Below, piece after piece: positions 37,184-45,587 of a DNA stretch of 64,000 nt (position 1 is its first letter; each line of letters opens with the position of its first letter). The stretch is from contig JADKIQ010000005.1 of the NCBI GenBank assembly GCA_016721245.1, positions 1-64,000 on the forward strand. The letters run 5' to 3'. The stretch comes from Sphingobacteriales bacterium. GTDB taxonomy: Bacteria; Bacteroidota; Bacteroidia; Chitinophagales; JADIYW01. The translations under genes were made by a program, and so were the position numbers. The notes below the pieces were generated by a model. That model did not search any database, was not told the origin of the DNA, and worked only from the letters and a program-made list of their open reading frames with translations.

Positions 37184-38047
37184 ATGAAAAATCACACACT
37201 CATTTTACTCTTCTTTTTCCTGATACTAATTTCAGGATGTACAAAAACTGCTGAAGAAGCTTCTCCTTTAGAGGGAACATTCACTTCATTGACGTATAAC
37301 GTTGCAGGATTACCTGAGGGAATAAATGCCGACCAACACCCAGTGGCAAATACACCCTTAATCAGTCCGAGGTTGAACAACTACGATTTGGTGAATGTAC
37401 AGGAAGATTTTTATTATCACGATGTTTTAATCAAAGACAATCACCACAAGTACAAAACCAAATACTTTGCCTTAGAAGGCGGATTGGGTGACGGATTAAA
37501 TATGTTCTCTGACTTTTTAATACTTAACTATATGCGCACAGGCTGGGAAGATTGTAATGGTACGGATTGTCTGACGCCAAAAGGCTTTACCTACAGCAGG
37601 GTTAAGCTCACACCCAAAGCCTATATTGATGTCTATGACTTACACTGCAATGCCGGTTCAGACTCTGCTGATTTAGCGGCACGAAGAGCCAATATCTTAC
37701 AGCTTTGCAAGTACATTAAATTCCGTTCTAAGGACCATGCCGTCATTATTATGGGCGATACGAATTGCAGATATACCCGTGAAGGCGATAACATCCGTGA
37801 ACTTTTGGCACTTGGCTTTAAAGATTCCTGGATAGAACTGGAGAAAGGCGGTGTTTTACCGGAACAAAACGGCGTTACATTAGCTGATGAAGTGGTGGAT
37901 AAGATATTTTACAGAAGTAATAGCTCTATATCACTGACTGCTTTAGAATATGACGTACCGGGCGATGCCTTTTTAGACGGCAACGGCGAATGGCTTTCTG
38001 ACCACAGACCGGTGTTTACAAAATTCAAATTTAACGTATTAAACTAA
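37184..38047 (+). CDS. Endonuclease/exonuclease/phosphatase-fold lipoprotein
   Basis: Signal MKNHTLILLFFFLILISGC gives a lipid-anchored 287-residue protein. The EEP fold is seen in LTYNVAGLPEG (strand 1, Asn metal ligand), NVQEDFYYHD (catalytic Glu), VYDLHCNAG, VIIMGDTNCRY (Asp/Asn) and WLSDHRPVFT (catalytic Asp-His). Members of this group include secreted nucleases and sphingomyelinase-like phosphodiesterases; substrate not determinable. The last 17 bases overlap the end of the convergent nucleotidyltransferase gene. Confidence 0.88.
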   Translation: MKNHTLILLFFFLILISGCTKTAEEASPLEGTFTSLTYNVAGLPEGINADQHPVANTPLISPRLNNYDLVNVQEDFYYHDVLIKDNHHKYKTKYFALEGGLGDGLNMFSDFLILNYMRTGWEDCNGTDCLTPKGFTYSRVKLTPKAYIDVYDLHCNAGSDSADLAARRANILQLCKYIKFRSKDHAVIIMGDTNCRYTREGDNIRELLALGFKDSWIELEKGGVLPEQNGVTLADEVVDKIFYRSNSSISLTALEYDVPGDAFLDGNGEWLSDHRPVFTKFKFNVLN

Positions 38048-38792
38048 TCTCGTTCGCTTTTTGCAGCTGCTCCGGTGAGCCGATATCTATCCAGATATCA
38101 TCGTCATGATGATAGGCCAGGATAGTGTGTTGTGCGCAGATATCCAGATACCAGTCCGTCATGGAAAAAACGCCGCTGCGTGTCTGATGCTTAAAGATTT
38201 CAGGTGAAATGATATGATAGCCACTGAAGGCAAATTCGTGTAAGGGATAGGTTTCGTGTGGCGCCAGCTGCTCTTTTATTTCCGCCGGAATTTTTCTCGG
38301 AATTTTTACGGCATTGGTTTTTATATTTTCCCAGCCAAACATAACATCATTATCATCGAACAATAAATAACGCGATGAGTTTCTGTTGCGTACCGCTAAA
38401 GTCGCTATCGGATTTTTTTGCAGATGTGCTTTATATAGGTTCGTTAAGTTAATATTGGTGAATACGTCTGCATTGCAAACCAGAAAAGGTTTTTCGTCGT
38501 CAAAAAAATACTGTGCTTTCAGTAAACCGCCACCGGTTTCTAAAATTTCATCCGTTTCATCCGAAATTTCTATACGAATACCGAAATTATTATGTTGTTG
38601 TAAAAAGTCTTTTATCTGATTTCCCAGATAATGAATATTGACGATGATTTCATCAAAACCGTGTTGTATCAGATGCTCAATGGTATGCTGCAGCATCGGT
38701 TTATCCCCCACTTTCACTAAAGCCTTGGGGCACGTATCTGTCAAAGGTTTTAACCTTGTACCCAAACCCGCTGCGAATATCATTGCTTTCAT
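38031..38792 (-). CDS. Sugar-1-phosphate nucleotidyltransferase (MurU-like)
   Basis: A 253-residue NTP transferase: MKAMIFAAGLGTRLKPLTD, then PKALVKVGDKPML (nucleotide and Lys site), LETGGGLLKAQ, FLVCNADVFTN (metal Asp) and WIDIGSPEQL. The family includes MurU, which activates MurNAc-1-phosphate with UTP in peptidoglycan recycling. An AmgK-like kinase lies one gene upstream on the same strand, as expected for that pathway, so MurU is the best guess; mannose- or glucose-type transferases remain possible. Confidence 0.85.
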   Translation of the reverse strand: MKAMIFAAGLGTRLKPLTDTCPKALVKVGDKPMLQHTIEHLIQHGFDEIIVNIHYLGNQIKDFLQQHNNFGIRIEISDETDEILETGGGLLKAQYFFDDEKPFLVCNADVFTNINLTNLYKAHLQKNPIATLAVRNRNSSRYLLFDDNDVMFGWENIKTNAVKIPRKIPAEIKEQLAPHETYPLHEFAFSGYHIISPEIFKHQTRSGVFSMTDWYLDICAQHTILAYHHDDDIWIDIGSPEQLQKANEISLIR

Positions 38793-38835
38793 TTGATTAA
38801 TTGTTGAATTGTAGAGTTAGAGAATTGATGAATTT

Positions 38836-39216
38836 TTACCAGCTGGCAAAGAAAATACTTTCACCTTCAATAAAGTTATCAATAAAATCTCTTTGGAAAG
38901 TTTCAAATAATTGACCATTTAAATCGTACTCAGAATTAATAAACTTTTTAGCATTTTCTACATCAGAAATTTTAAAATATAGTCTTTCATTTTGGAAAAC
39001 CTTAAAAAACTCGTTATTCATCCCTTTTCTTTGATGTCCTTTTTCTGCGAAATACAAAACAAGAGATTTATTTCCAAATTCATCTATTGAAGTCTTTAAT
39101 AATTGATTATAATTATTTAAGAAAGATTCATTGGTTTCAAATTCGTCAATTGTAAAATAATCATCATCAAAAACAATTGTAGCTGACGGTATAACGTGAT
39201 ATAAATCCAAACCCAT
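38836..39216 (-). CDS. Hypothetical protein, 126 aa
   Basis: An acidic soluble protein (MGLDLYHVIPSATIVFDDDY) rich in Asp, Glu and Phe, with no signal peptide or motif I recognise. It sits between the MurU-like and the AmgK-RapZ fusion genes on the same strand, 37 and 43 bases away, which suggests one transcript; nothing else points to a role in sugar recycling. Lower GC than its neighbours. Confidence 0.65.
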   Translation of the reverse strand: MGLDLYHVIPSATIVFDDDYFTIDEFETNESFLNNYNQLLKTSIDEFGNKSLVLYFAEKGHQRKGMNNEFFKVFQNERLYFKISDVENAKKFINSEYDLNGQLFETFQRDFIDNFIEGESIFFASW

Positions 39217-39253
39217 TATTTGCTTATTATAAAACTAACTATTTAATCTATCA

Positions 39254-40681
39254 TTAAATAAACTGTCCTTGTAATTCTCTTTCTATGTGTTTTAATTTCA
39301 CATCAATATTGTATTTCTCTTTGATGTATTTCGCCGTTTGTTCCGCGCAATAAACGCTGCGGTGTTGTCCGCCGGTACAGCCAAAATTAATCTGCAGGTT
39401 TTCAAAATCTCTTGCTAAATAATCCTGTATATTGATGTCGATTACTTTGTACACGCTTTCCAGAAACTCTTTCACCTTACTTTTCGCTTCCAGAAATTCA
39501 ATCACATGTTGGTCTTTTCCGGTATGCTGTTTATACGGCTCATATCTGCCGGGATTATGCAAACCTCTGCAATCGAATACAAAGCCGCCACCGTTTCCGC
39601 TTGTATCTTCCGGAATGCCGCGTTTGTATGAAAAACTGTTCACCACAATCTTCAAAGGCTTTTCGGAGCCGTCAAACTTCTCTACTTTAAAAGCATCCGA
39701 AACAATTAACTGCTGCAGCACACTCGTCAATTCCAGTAAATCAATTTTCAGTTTGATGTTTTCCAGAAACCATTTCACATTTTCCAGTGCCGGTATGATG
39801 CTTTCAATAAAATGACTGCGTTTTTCAATCAAACCTCTGAAGCCATATGCACCCAGTACCTGCAGCATGCGTATCAGCACAAACCCGTAATAGCGTTCTT
39901 TAAATTCTTCCTTATTAATCAGGATTAATGCCGATACTTTTTTTGAATAATAGTCAAATAATTCTTCCCGTACATCATACGGAATTTTTGCACCGGCCTG
40001 CCACAACAGAGATGCTACATCGTATTGCAGCGGACCTTTTCTCCCACCCTGATAGTCGATAAAATAAGGTTTATCTTCGTGTATCATCACATTGCGCGAC
40101 TGACAATCACGGAACATAAAATACTGATTCGGTTCGTCGAGCAAATAATCGCAGAGTTTATGAAAGTCTTCATTCAAATCTATTTCACTGAAATGCACCC
40201 TTGCCACGCGTGCAAAATAATATTTAAATGAATTCAAATCCCAGAACATGGAGCTTCTGTTAAACTCCTGAATCGGATAACAAGTATCAAAATTAAAATG
40301 CTCTGCGCCTCGTATCTGCAAATACGTTAACTGCTGTAACACTTCTTTCAAATGTTTAATAACATTTTCCGAAATACCTTCTTGCTTAATAATGGAATAC
40401 AGGGAAGTATCTCCCAGATCTTGCTGCAGGTAATATTTTTTATCCTCGCTGGCTATGTAGACCTGCGGTACCGTTATAAATTTCTGATGAAAATGTTTGG
40501 TATGATGAATGAAGGTTTCATTCTCTTTGGTATCCTTGCCATAAGTAGCGATAGCTGAATTTTCTGCACCCTTCAGGCGAAAGTAAATCCTGTCAGAACC
40601 GGCTTGCGGCAACTGAATAACAGCCAGACAATCTTCCTTGAAATATTGCTTAAATAAATGTTTTAGTATTTCTTCATGCAT
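39254..40681 (-). CDS. AmgK-like sugar kinase fused to RapZ C-terminal domain
   Basis: Residues 1-~330 are an aminoglycoside-phosphotransferase-fold kinase: LPQAGSDRIYFRL, YYLQQDLGDTSLY, catalytic loop FRDCQSRNVMIH (residues 190-201) and FIDYQGGRKGPLQYD. This is close to AmgK, the anomeric MurNAc/GlcNAc kinase. Residues ~340-475 match the C-terminal half of RapZ (VVNSFSYKRGIPEDT, FDCRGLHNPG, GKDQHVIEFLE, FGCTGGQHRSVYCAEQ), which in Escherichia coli senses glucosamine-6-phosphate; the RapZ N-terminal P-loop domain is missing. A kinase and an amino-sugar-sensing domain in one chain suggests feedback on cell-wall recycling (inference). Confidence 0.9.
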   Translation of the reverse strand: MHEEILKHLFKQYFKEDCLAVIQLPQAGSDRIYFRLKGAENSAIATYGKDTKENETFIHHTKHFHQKFITVPQVYIASEDKKYYLQQDLGDTSLYSIIKQEGISENVIKHLKEVLQQLTYLQIRGAEHFNFDTCYPIQEFNRSSMFWDLNSFKYYFARVARVHFSEIDLNEDFHKLCDYLLDEPNQYFMFRDCQSRNVMIHEDKPYFIDYQGGRKGPLQYDVASLLWQAGAKIPYDVREELFDYYSKKVSALILINKEEFKERYYGFVLIRMLQVLGAYGFRGLIEKRSHFIESIIPALENVKWFLENIKLKIDLLELTSVLQQLIVSDAFKVEKFDGSEKPLKIVVNSFSYKRGIPEDTSGNGGGFVFDCRGLHNPGRYEPYKQHTGKDQHVIEFLEAKSKVKEFLESVYKVIDINIQDYLARDFENLQINFGCTGGQHRSVYCAEQTAKYIKEKYNIDVKLKHIERELQGQFI

Positions 40682-40685
40682 ACTA

Positions 40686-40693
40686 CAAATATA
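40686..40693 (-). promoter_or_regulatory. Bacteroidota -7 element for the kinase-RapZ gene
   Basis: Reverse strand reads TATATTTG, an exact TAnnTTTG match, ending four bases before the ATG at 40681. Confidence 0.6.
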
Positions 40694-40731
40694 GTGATTA
40701 GTCGTAAGTAATAAGTTGTGCTATTTTAAAA

Positions 40732-40761
40732 ATAAAAAAGCCACCCTGTAACGAGTGGCTT
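40732..40761 (-). terminator. Intrinsic terminator for the DUF937 gene
   Basis: On the reverse strand AAGCCAC pairs with GTGGCTT (40738-40744 with 40755-40761) and is followed by TTTTTATTTT. Confidence 0.75.
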
Positions 40762-40782
40762 ATAGACTATAAAGCTAAAAAC

Positions 40783-41370
40783 TTATTTCTTAAATAAATT
40801 TCCCAGCATACCGATAACATCATCTGCTACATTACCGTCATTATTTCTGTCCAGCAATTGAGAAATCATATCTTTGTGCTGCGGAGCCTGCTGTTGTTGG
40901 TTGCCAACAAAGTTGCTTAGTATACCTGCAATATTTCCGATATTAATTCCGCCACCACTTTGTTGCGACTGATTACCCAATGCATTCAGAACAATAGGTG
41001 CCAGAATTTGCAACACTTGCGATGCTTGGCCGCCGCCAATGCCTGCATTCTGTGATACTGCAGTTGTTACATTTTGTTCTGCACCACCAAAAATATGTTG
41101 TAAGATAGATGCACCTTGTCCACCCAAAGCAGTTTGTGCTAAACCAGCCAAATCACCCAAACCACTTCCATTGTGGTCATTTGAAATGGCATTCGTTAAT
41201 GCAGCTGCCCCGTCATCTGTAGATGCATTTTTATTTAGTGCATTTAAAATGGTTGGCAATGCAAGATTGACTGCACTCTGTGCCTGACTAGCATCGATAC
41301 CTAATTGCTGACTGATTAGCTTTGTAGCTTCCTGGCCAAGTGAGCCGCCCAAAAGTTGTTGTAAATCCAT
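40783..41370 (-). CDS. DUF937 family protein
   Basis: A 195-residue protein of low complexity, rich in Gln, Gly, Ala and Asn. MDLQQLLGGSLGQEATKLIS, QLGIDASQAQSAVNLALPTI and LNAL repeats (QVLQILAPIVLNALGNQ) are the DUF937/YidB pattern of repeated helices; a short acidic segment LLDRNNDGNVADDVIGML closes it. Unknown function, cytoplasmic. The ATG at 41370 is chosen over an upstream in-frame start at 41430, because the family N-terminus begins there. 34 bases after the oxidoreductase gene. Confidence 0.85.
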   Translation of the reverse strand: MDLQQLLGGSLGQEATKLISQQLGIDASQAQSAVNLALPTILNALNKNASTDDGAAALTNAISNDHNGSGLGDLAGLAQTALGGQGASILQHIFGGAEQNVTTAVSQNAGIGGGQASQVLQILAPIVLNALGNQSQQSGGGINIGNIAGILSNFVGNQQQQAPQHKDMISQLLDRNNDGNVADDVIGMLGNLFKK

Positions 41371-41404
41371 TTTAGTTTGTTTTTTGTTTTTAAATTTATA
41401 CTGT

Positions 41405-42394
41405 TTATATTTTGACAATAATCTTACCAAATTGCTCGCCGTTTTTCATTCTGTCGAATGCGGCCACCGCATCTGTAAAATCGAATGTTTTATCCAAGAC
41501 AGGTATTATCTGATGTTCGTTGCATAAGGCTATCATTTTACCGAAATCTTCATTACTGCCCATGGTAGAACCCAGCAATTGCAAATGATTCCAGAAAATC
41601 TGACGCATATTTAAATCCTTTGGCAAGCCTTTGGTGGCGCCGTAAAACACAAATTTTCCGGCAGGTTTTAAGGATGCAATTAATTCGTTCATGCCATCTC
41701 CGCAGGCACTATCTATAATTATATCAAAGCCGCCGACAGATTTTGCGAGATTTTTCACCGCCTCTTTTTCCGTATAATTTGCACCGCCTTTTGCACCTAA
41801 ATCTATACATCGCTGTATAACATTTTCCTTGCTGGAAGTAACATATACATTGGCACCGATGGCGTTGGCAAACAAAAAAGCAAACTGCGCCACACCACCT
41901 CCTACTCCTGAAATCAGGATATTCATTCCTTTTTCAGCTTTACCTTTATTAAACAGCGCGTTGTAAGCGGTAAGACCAGCCAATGGCAATGCACTCGCCT
42001 GTTCATTTGTCAGGTATACCGGTTTTTCATGCAAACGATCTATATCAACCACTACATACTCTGCCAGCGTGCCTTGTGCAGGCATGCCCAGAATCTGATA
42101 TTCTTTTGACTGAAAGCGGTTATCACTTCCCCAACCTATATTTGGGTTAATGATAACATGCTTTCCAATCCAGTGCTGATGTTCTTCATTAGAAACGACA
42201 ATTACTTCCCCGCAACCGTCAGAGCCTAAAATAGCAGGCAGCTGAATCTTGGCATATTGTCCTTCTCTTATCCATTGATCACGGTGATTGAGTGCGGCAT
42301 AGTGGATTTTTACGAGTGCCTGATGTTCGCCCACGGTGGGTGTTGTTACTTCTTCTACCCGGAAAGAGTTTGTATTTAAAACAAGTGCTTTCAT
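41405..42394 (-). CDS. Zinc-type MDR alcohol dehydrogenase/quinone oxidoreductase
   Basis: A 329-residue medium-chain dehydrogenase. GroES-like N-terminal domain (YAALNHRDQWIREGQY, LPAILGSDGCGEVI) and a Rossmann domain with ILISGVGGGVAQFAFLFANA and GANVYVTSSKENV (NADPH site). The cysteines of the structural zinc lobe are not evident, so it is nearer to the zinc-free quinone-reductase branch. Substrate unknown. Divergent from the tetR-led efflux operon, with promoters facing each other across 120 bases. Confidence 0.9.
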   Translation of the reverse strand: MKALVLNTNSFRVEEVTTPTVGEHQALVKIHYAALNHRDQWIREGQYAKIQLPAILGSDGCGEVIVVSNEEHQHWIGKHVIINPNIGWGSDNRFQSKEYQILGMPAQGTLAEYVVVDIDRLHEKPVYLTNEQASALPLAGLTAYNALFNKGKAEKGMNILISGVGGGVAQFAFLFANAIGANVYVTSSKENVIQRCIDLGAKGGANYTEKEAVKNLAKSVGGFDIIIDSACGDGMNELIASLKPAGKFVFYGATKGLPKDLNMRQIFWNHLQLLGSTMGSNEDFGKMIALCNEHQIIPVLDKTFDFTDAVAAFDRMKNGEQFGKIIVKI

Positions 42395-42413
42395 GTGTTT
42401 AATTTGATTAAAA

Positions 42414-42421
42414 CAAATCTA
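42414..42421 (-). promoter_or_regulatory. Bacteroidota -7 element for the MDR gene
   Basis: Reverse strand reads TAGATTTG, exact TAnnTTTG, 19 bases before the ATG at 42394. Confidence 0.5.
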
Positions 42422-42455
42422 CAACTTATTAATGTTTACTTAACGCTATCTTCTC

Positions 42456-42483
42456 GGAAACTTTAAAACCTTTTTTAGTTTCC
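42456..42483. promoter_or_regulatory. Candidate TetR operator
   Basis: GGAAACT (42456-42462) and AGTTTCC (42477-42483) form a perfect seven-base inverted repeat with a 14-base AT-rich spacer. It lies about 15 bases before the -7 element of tetR, over the expected -33 region, so a bound repressor would block the efflux operon. Confidence 0.55.
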
Positions 42484-42497
42484 TGCGTTTATTATCG

Positions 42498-42505
42498 TAG
42501 TTTTG
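42498..42505 (+). promoter_or_regulatory. Bacteroidota -7 element for the efflux operon
   Basis: TAGTTTTG, exact TAnnTTTG, nine bases before the tetR ATG at 42515. Confidence 0.6.
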
Positions 42506-42514
42506 TCGTCTAAA

Positions 42515-43153
42515 ATGGAATCAACAGCAGGAAATATCAGCAAATCGGAAAATTGCATTCCGGGTAAAATCTTTGAAAAGGCCCGAAATCTGTTTTATTC
42601 CGTGGGTGTGCGTAACACCACGATGGATGATTTGGCTAAAGAACTGGGTATTTCTAAAAAAACGCTTTACAAAGAAATAGACAACAAAGCAGATTTGGTT
42701 AAATTTTGTGTGGAATATGATTTAAAATGTGATGAGAAAGCCATTCTCGATATTTCGGAAAAAACGGAAAATGCCATTGAAGAATTGTTGCTGATTGCGG
42801 CGCATATCCATGCGGAACTACAGGTATTTCATCCTTCCATCATGCAGGATTTGATAAAATTTTATCCGGAGAGCTGGGCCATGATTGAACAGCACCGTGA
42901 CAGTTTTGCAAAAAAGAATATTTCCAATAACTTAAAAAAAGGCATCAAGCAAGGTTTGTATCGAAAAGATATTAATGTTGACATGGTGACCATGCTGCAA
43001 TTACATCTGTCATTTCTGCCTTTACAATTTGACGGCAAGGTACACAAACCTTCCGATGTATATATAGAGGTATTAAAATACAATTTCTATGCGATTGCTA
43101 CTCCGAAAGGAATTGAATTATTTGAACAATTAATTAAAAAGATAAAACTATAA
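42515..43153 (+). CDS. TetR/AcrR-family repressor
   Basis: A 212-residue regulator. HTH in residues ~25-65: FEKARNLFYSVGVRNTTMDD, LAKELGISKKTLYKEIDNKA; the rest is a helical ligand-binding domain. ATG 42515 is preferred to TTG 42503, which lies within the promoter element. Stop and next start are one base apart, so it heads the operon tetR-tolC-hlyD-RND and probably represses it through the inverted repeat just upstream. Such systems are autoregulated and induced by pump substrates (family knowledge). Confidence 0.92.
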   Translation: MESTAGNISKSENCIPGKIFEKARNLFYSVGVRNTTMDDLAKELGISKKTLYKEIDNKADLVKFCVEYDLKCDEKAILDISEKTENAIEELLLIAAHIHAELQVFHPSIMQDLIKFYPESWAMIEQHRDSFAKKNISNNLKKGIKQGLYRKDINVDMVTMLQLHLSFLPLQFDGKVHKPSDVYIEVLKYNFYAIATPKGIELFEQLIKKIKL

Positions 43154-43154
43154 A

Positions 43155-44483
43155 ATGAAGAAAACAGCTCTCCTGTTTGCAACAGCACTGCTCTACTCCT
43201 TTGCCTTTTCGCAAACTACTTATACGTTAAAACAATGTATCGATTATGCTTTAAAGAATCATAAGAGTATTAAAATGTCTGAAAATGATGTTGAAACAGC
43301 ATATGCCAGAAAACGCGAAGGCCAGTCTGTTTATTTACCGCAAATAAACGCACAGGCAAAATGGGATGACAATTTAATTTTACAATCAAGTGTAATTCCA
43401 TCTTTAACATTCGGAACTATTACAACACCGGAACAAGTAGTAAAATTTGGTAACCAATATAACAGTTTGGTTGGTATAGAGCTTGACCAAATGTTGTTTA
43501 ACTGGTCATATATACAGGGCATCAAAGCAATTAAACCAGGCTATGATATTGCAAAAACAAAGAAAATTAAAACTGAAGAAGATGTGACATACAATACTAT
43601 TATTGCGTATTACAATATTTTACTCATCAACGAAAATGAAAAATTACTGAAACAAAATGAAGAACGTTTAAATAAAACAATTCCAATTGTAAAGCTACAG
43701 TATGACAAAGGTGTTATCAGAAAGATTGATGTAGATAAAGTACAGGTAAATTATAATAACATCATTGCACATCAAAAAATCCTTTCTTCTAACAAACAAG
43801 TAGCGTTGAATAATTTGAAATACAACATGGGTATGTCTTTGGATTCACTGATTACTATTGATACCGTTTATTCTAAAGAAATGGTTGATGCAAATAATTA
43901 TGTAGACACAACAAATATCAAGAATAAAATTGAGATGCAATTGATGCGCAAAAACATTTTTTTGCAGGAAATTTTATTAAAACGAACCAAAGCTGCTTAC
44001 TATCCGCAGTTTGGGTTTTATGCTAAGTATGGTGGTCTGGCATTTGGCAATGAGTTCTCTCAATCATTTACAAGATGGTCGCAATTTGCATCCATCGGTT
44101 TCAAATTAGATATTCCCATTTTTGATGGCTTACGAACTTCGAGTAATGTACGTATGGCAAAATTAAATATTGCTAACCTTAAAGAAGACATGGCATTGAA
44201 AGAAGAAGGTTTGAAATTACAAATGTTAAATGCAAAAACTACATTACAAAATTCACAACAAAATTTATTGCTAAGTAAAGAAAATATCGATTTAGCAAAG
44301 AATATTTATGATGTTACTACTTTGCAATATCAAAAGGGAGTTATCTCTTACACGGATTGGATAAGTGCTGAATTCTCATACAAAGAAGCAGAACAAAATT
44401 ACATGACTTCTCTAGTAGGATATTTACAATCAAAAATTGAAGCCGATAAATCAAATAATAATATAAACAGCTATAAACAGTAG
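43155..44483 (+). CDS. TolC-like outer-membrane efflux channel
   Basis: Signal peptide (MKKTALLFATALLYSFAFS) and two OEP repeats of long helices: YTLKQCIDYALKNHKSIKMS near the N-terminus, YNNIIAHQKILSS and NLLLSKENIDLAKNIYDVTT later; LQYQKGVISYTDWI is typical. 442 residues, normal. It forms the trimeric outer-membrane duct for the membrane-fusion protein and pump encoded next. Second gene of the operon. Confidence 0.93.
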   Translation: MKKTALLFATALLYSFAFSQTTYTLKQCIDYALKNHKSIKMSENDVETAYARKREGQSVYLPQINAQAKWDDNLILQSSVIPSLTFGTITTPEQVVKFGNQYNSLVGIELDQMLFNWSYIQGIKAIKPGYDIAKTKKIKTEEDVTYNTIIAYYNILLINENEKLLKQNEERLNKTIPIVKLQYDKGVIRKIDVDKVQVNYNNIIAHQKILSSNKQVALNNLKYNMGMSLDSLITIDTVYSKEMVDANNYVDTTNIKNKIEMQLMRKNIFLQEILLKRTKAAYYPQFGFYAKYGGLAFGNEFSQSFTRWSQFASIGFKLDIPIFDGLRTSSNVRMAKLNIANLKEDMALKEEGLKLQMLNAKTTLQNSQQNLLLSKENIDLAKNIYDVTTLQYQKGVISYTDWISAEFSYKEAEQNYMTSLVGYLQSKIEADKSNNNINSYKQ

Positions 44484-44523
44484 AAAAAAGCACGTATTGT
44501 GAAATAAAAAATAAAACAGCTAT

Positions 44524-45582
44524 ATGAAGAACAACATTATCATCGCAATCATCGCCATATTACTGATAGGCGGCATGGCTTACAAGCTAACTCAGAACAA
44601 AAAAATAATCACTAAAAATGAGCAGCCGGTAGACAGAACCAATGTTCCTGTTTCTGTAACAACTTTTGATGCAAATTATTTTCCGGTAAGTACGGATTAT
44701 GCATTGCCTGCCGTTTTGGATATTAATAAAAGTGGTATTATCACTGCAACCCAACCGGGTAAATTAGCCAGTTTTAATGTAGAAATCGGAAGCCACGTTA
44801 CTAAAGGGCAACTGATTGGAAAAATTGATTCCAGACAAAGAGAAATCGGCATCAAATCTTCAGATGCAACTATCAAAAAACTGGAAGCCGATTTACAGCG
44901 CACCAAAGATTTAATTGAAGGCGATGCAGCACCCGCAACTGCCGTTAACGACCTGAACTACAATTTAGAAACCACTAAAATTCAAAAAGAAAATATGCAG
45001 CAACAAATTGCTGACAACAATATTTACGCACCAATCAGCGGTATTGTAGTACAAAAAAATGCCAATGCAGGTGAGTTCGCCAACCCGGGAACACCATTAG
45101 CTTCTATCATGGATGTTTCTGTTTTAAAAGCAATTGTATACGTAAGTGAAACCAATGTATATGATTTGAAATTAGGTCAAGCAGCTCAAGTTACATCCAG
45201 CATTTTCCCTGGAAAACTTACGAAAGGTATTGTAAAATACATCGCACCAAAAGGCGATGAGAACCACAACTACCGTGTAGAGGTGGAAATCCCGAACAGC
45301 GGTTATAAAGCCGGCACTTACGTAAATGTAAAATTCAGTTTCAAGAAACCTGCTGAAGCTTTACAGATTCCGAAAATCGCATTAGTGGAAGGTGTGAAAA
45401 ATCCTTTTGTATATGTGGTGAACGGAAATAGCATTGCTGTAAGAAAACTGGAATTAGGGGAAGAGGTTGGACAGAACGTAGTGGTAAAAAGCGGCTTGAC
45501 TCCGGGAGAAAAAGTAGTCACCAGCGGGCAGATTAACCTCACGGCAAGCAGCAAAATTTCGATTGTAAATCCAAAAAATTAA
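44524..45582 (+). CDS. RND membrane-fusion protein (HlyD/AcrA type)
   Basis: A 352-residue periplasmic adaptor with an N-terminal membrane anchor (NNIIIAIIAILLIGGMAYKL). Lipoyl-like halves are at residues ~70-110 (ATQPGKLASFNVEIGSHVTK) and ~165-195 (IYAPISGIVVQKNANAGEF), joined by a coiled hairpin; a barrel (VTSSIFPGKLTKGIVKYI) and membrane-proximal domain (GLTPGEKVVTSGQINL) follow. It joins the TolC-like channel to the RND pump. 40 bases after tolC. Confidence 0.93.
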   Translation: MKNNIIIAIIAILLIGGMAYKLTQNKKIITKNEQPVDRTNVPVSVTTFDANYFPVSTDYALPAVLDINKSGIITATQPGKLASFNVEIGSHVTKGQLIGKIDSRQREIGIKSSDATIKKLEADLQRTKDLIEGDAAPATAVNDLNYNLETTKIQKENMQQQIADNNIYAPISGIVVQKNANAGEFANPGTPLASIMDVSVLKAIVYVSETNVYDLKLGQAAQVTSSIFPGKLTKGIVKYIAPKGDENHNYRVEVEIPNSGYKAGTYVNVKFSFKKPAEALQIPKIALVEGVKNPFVYVVNGNSIAVRKLELGEEVGQNVVVKSGLTPGEKVVTSGQINLTASSKISIVNPKN

Positions 45583-45587
45583 TCAGT

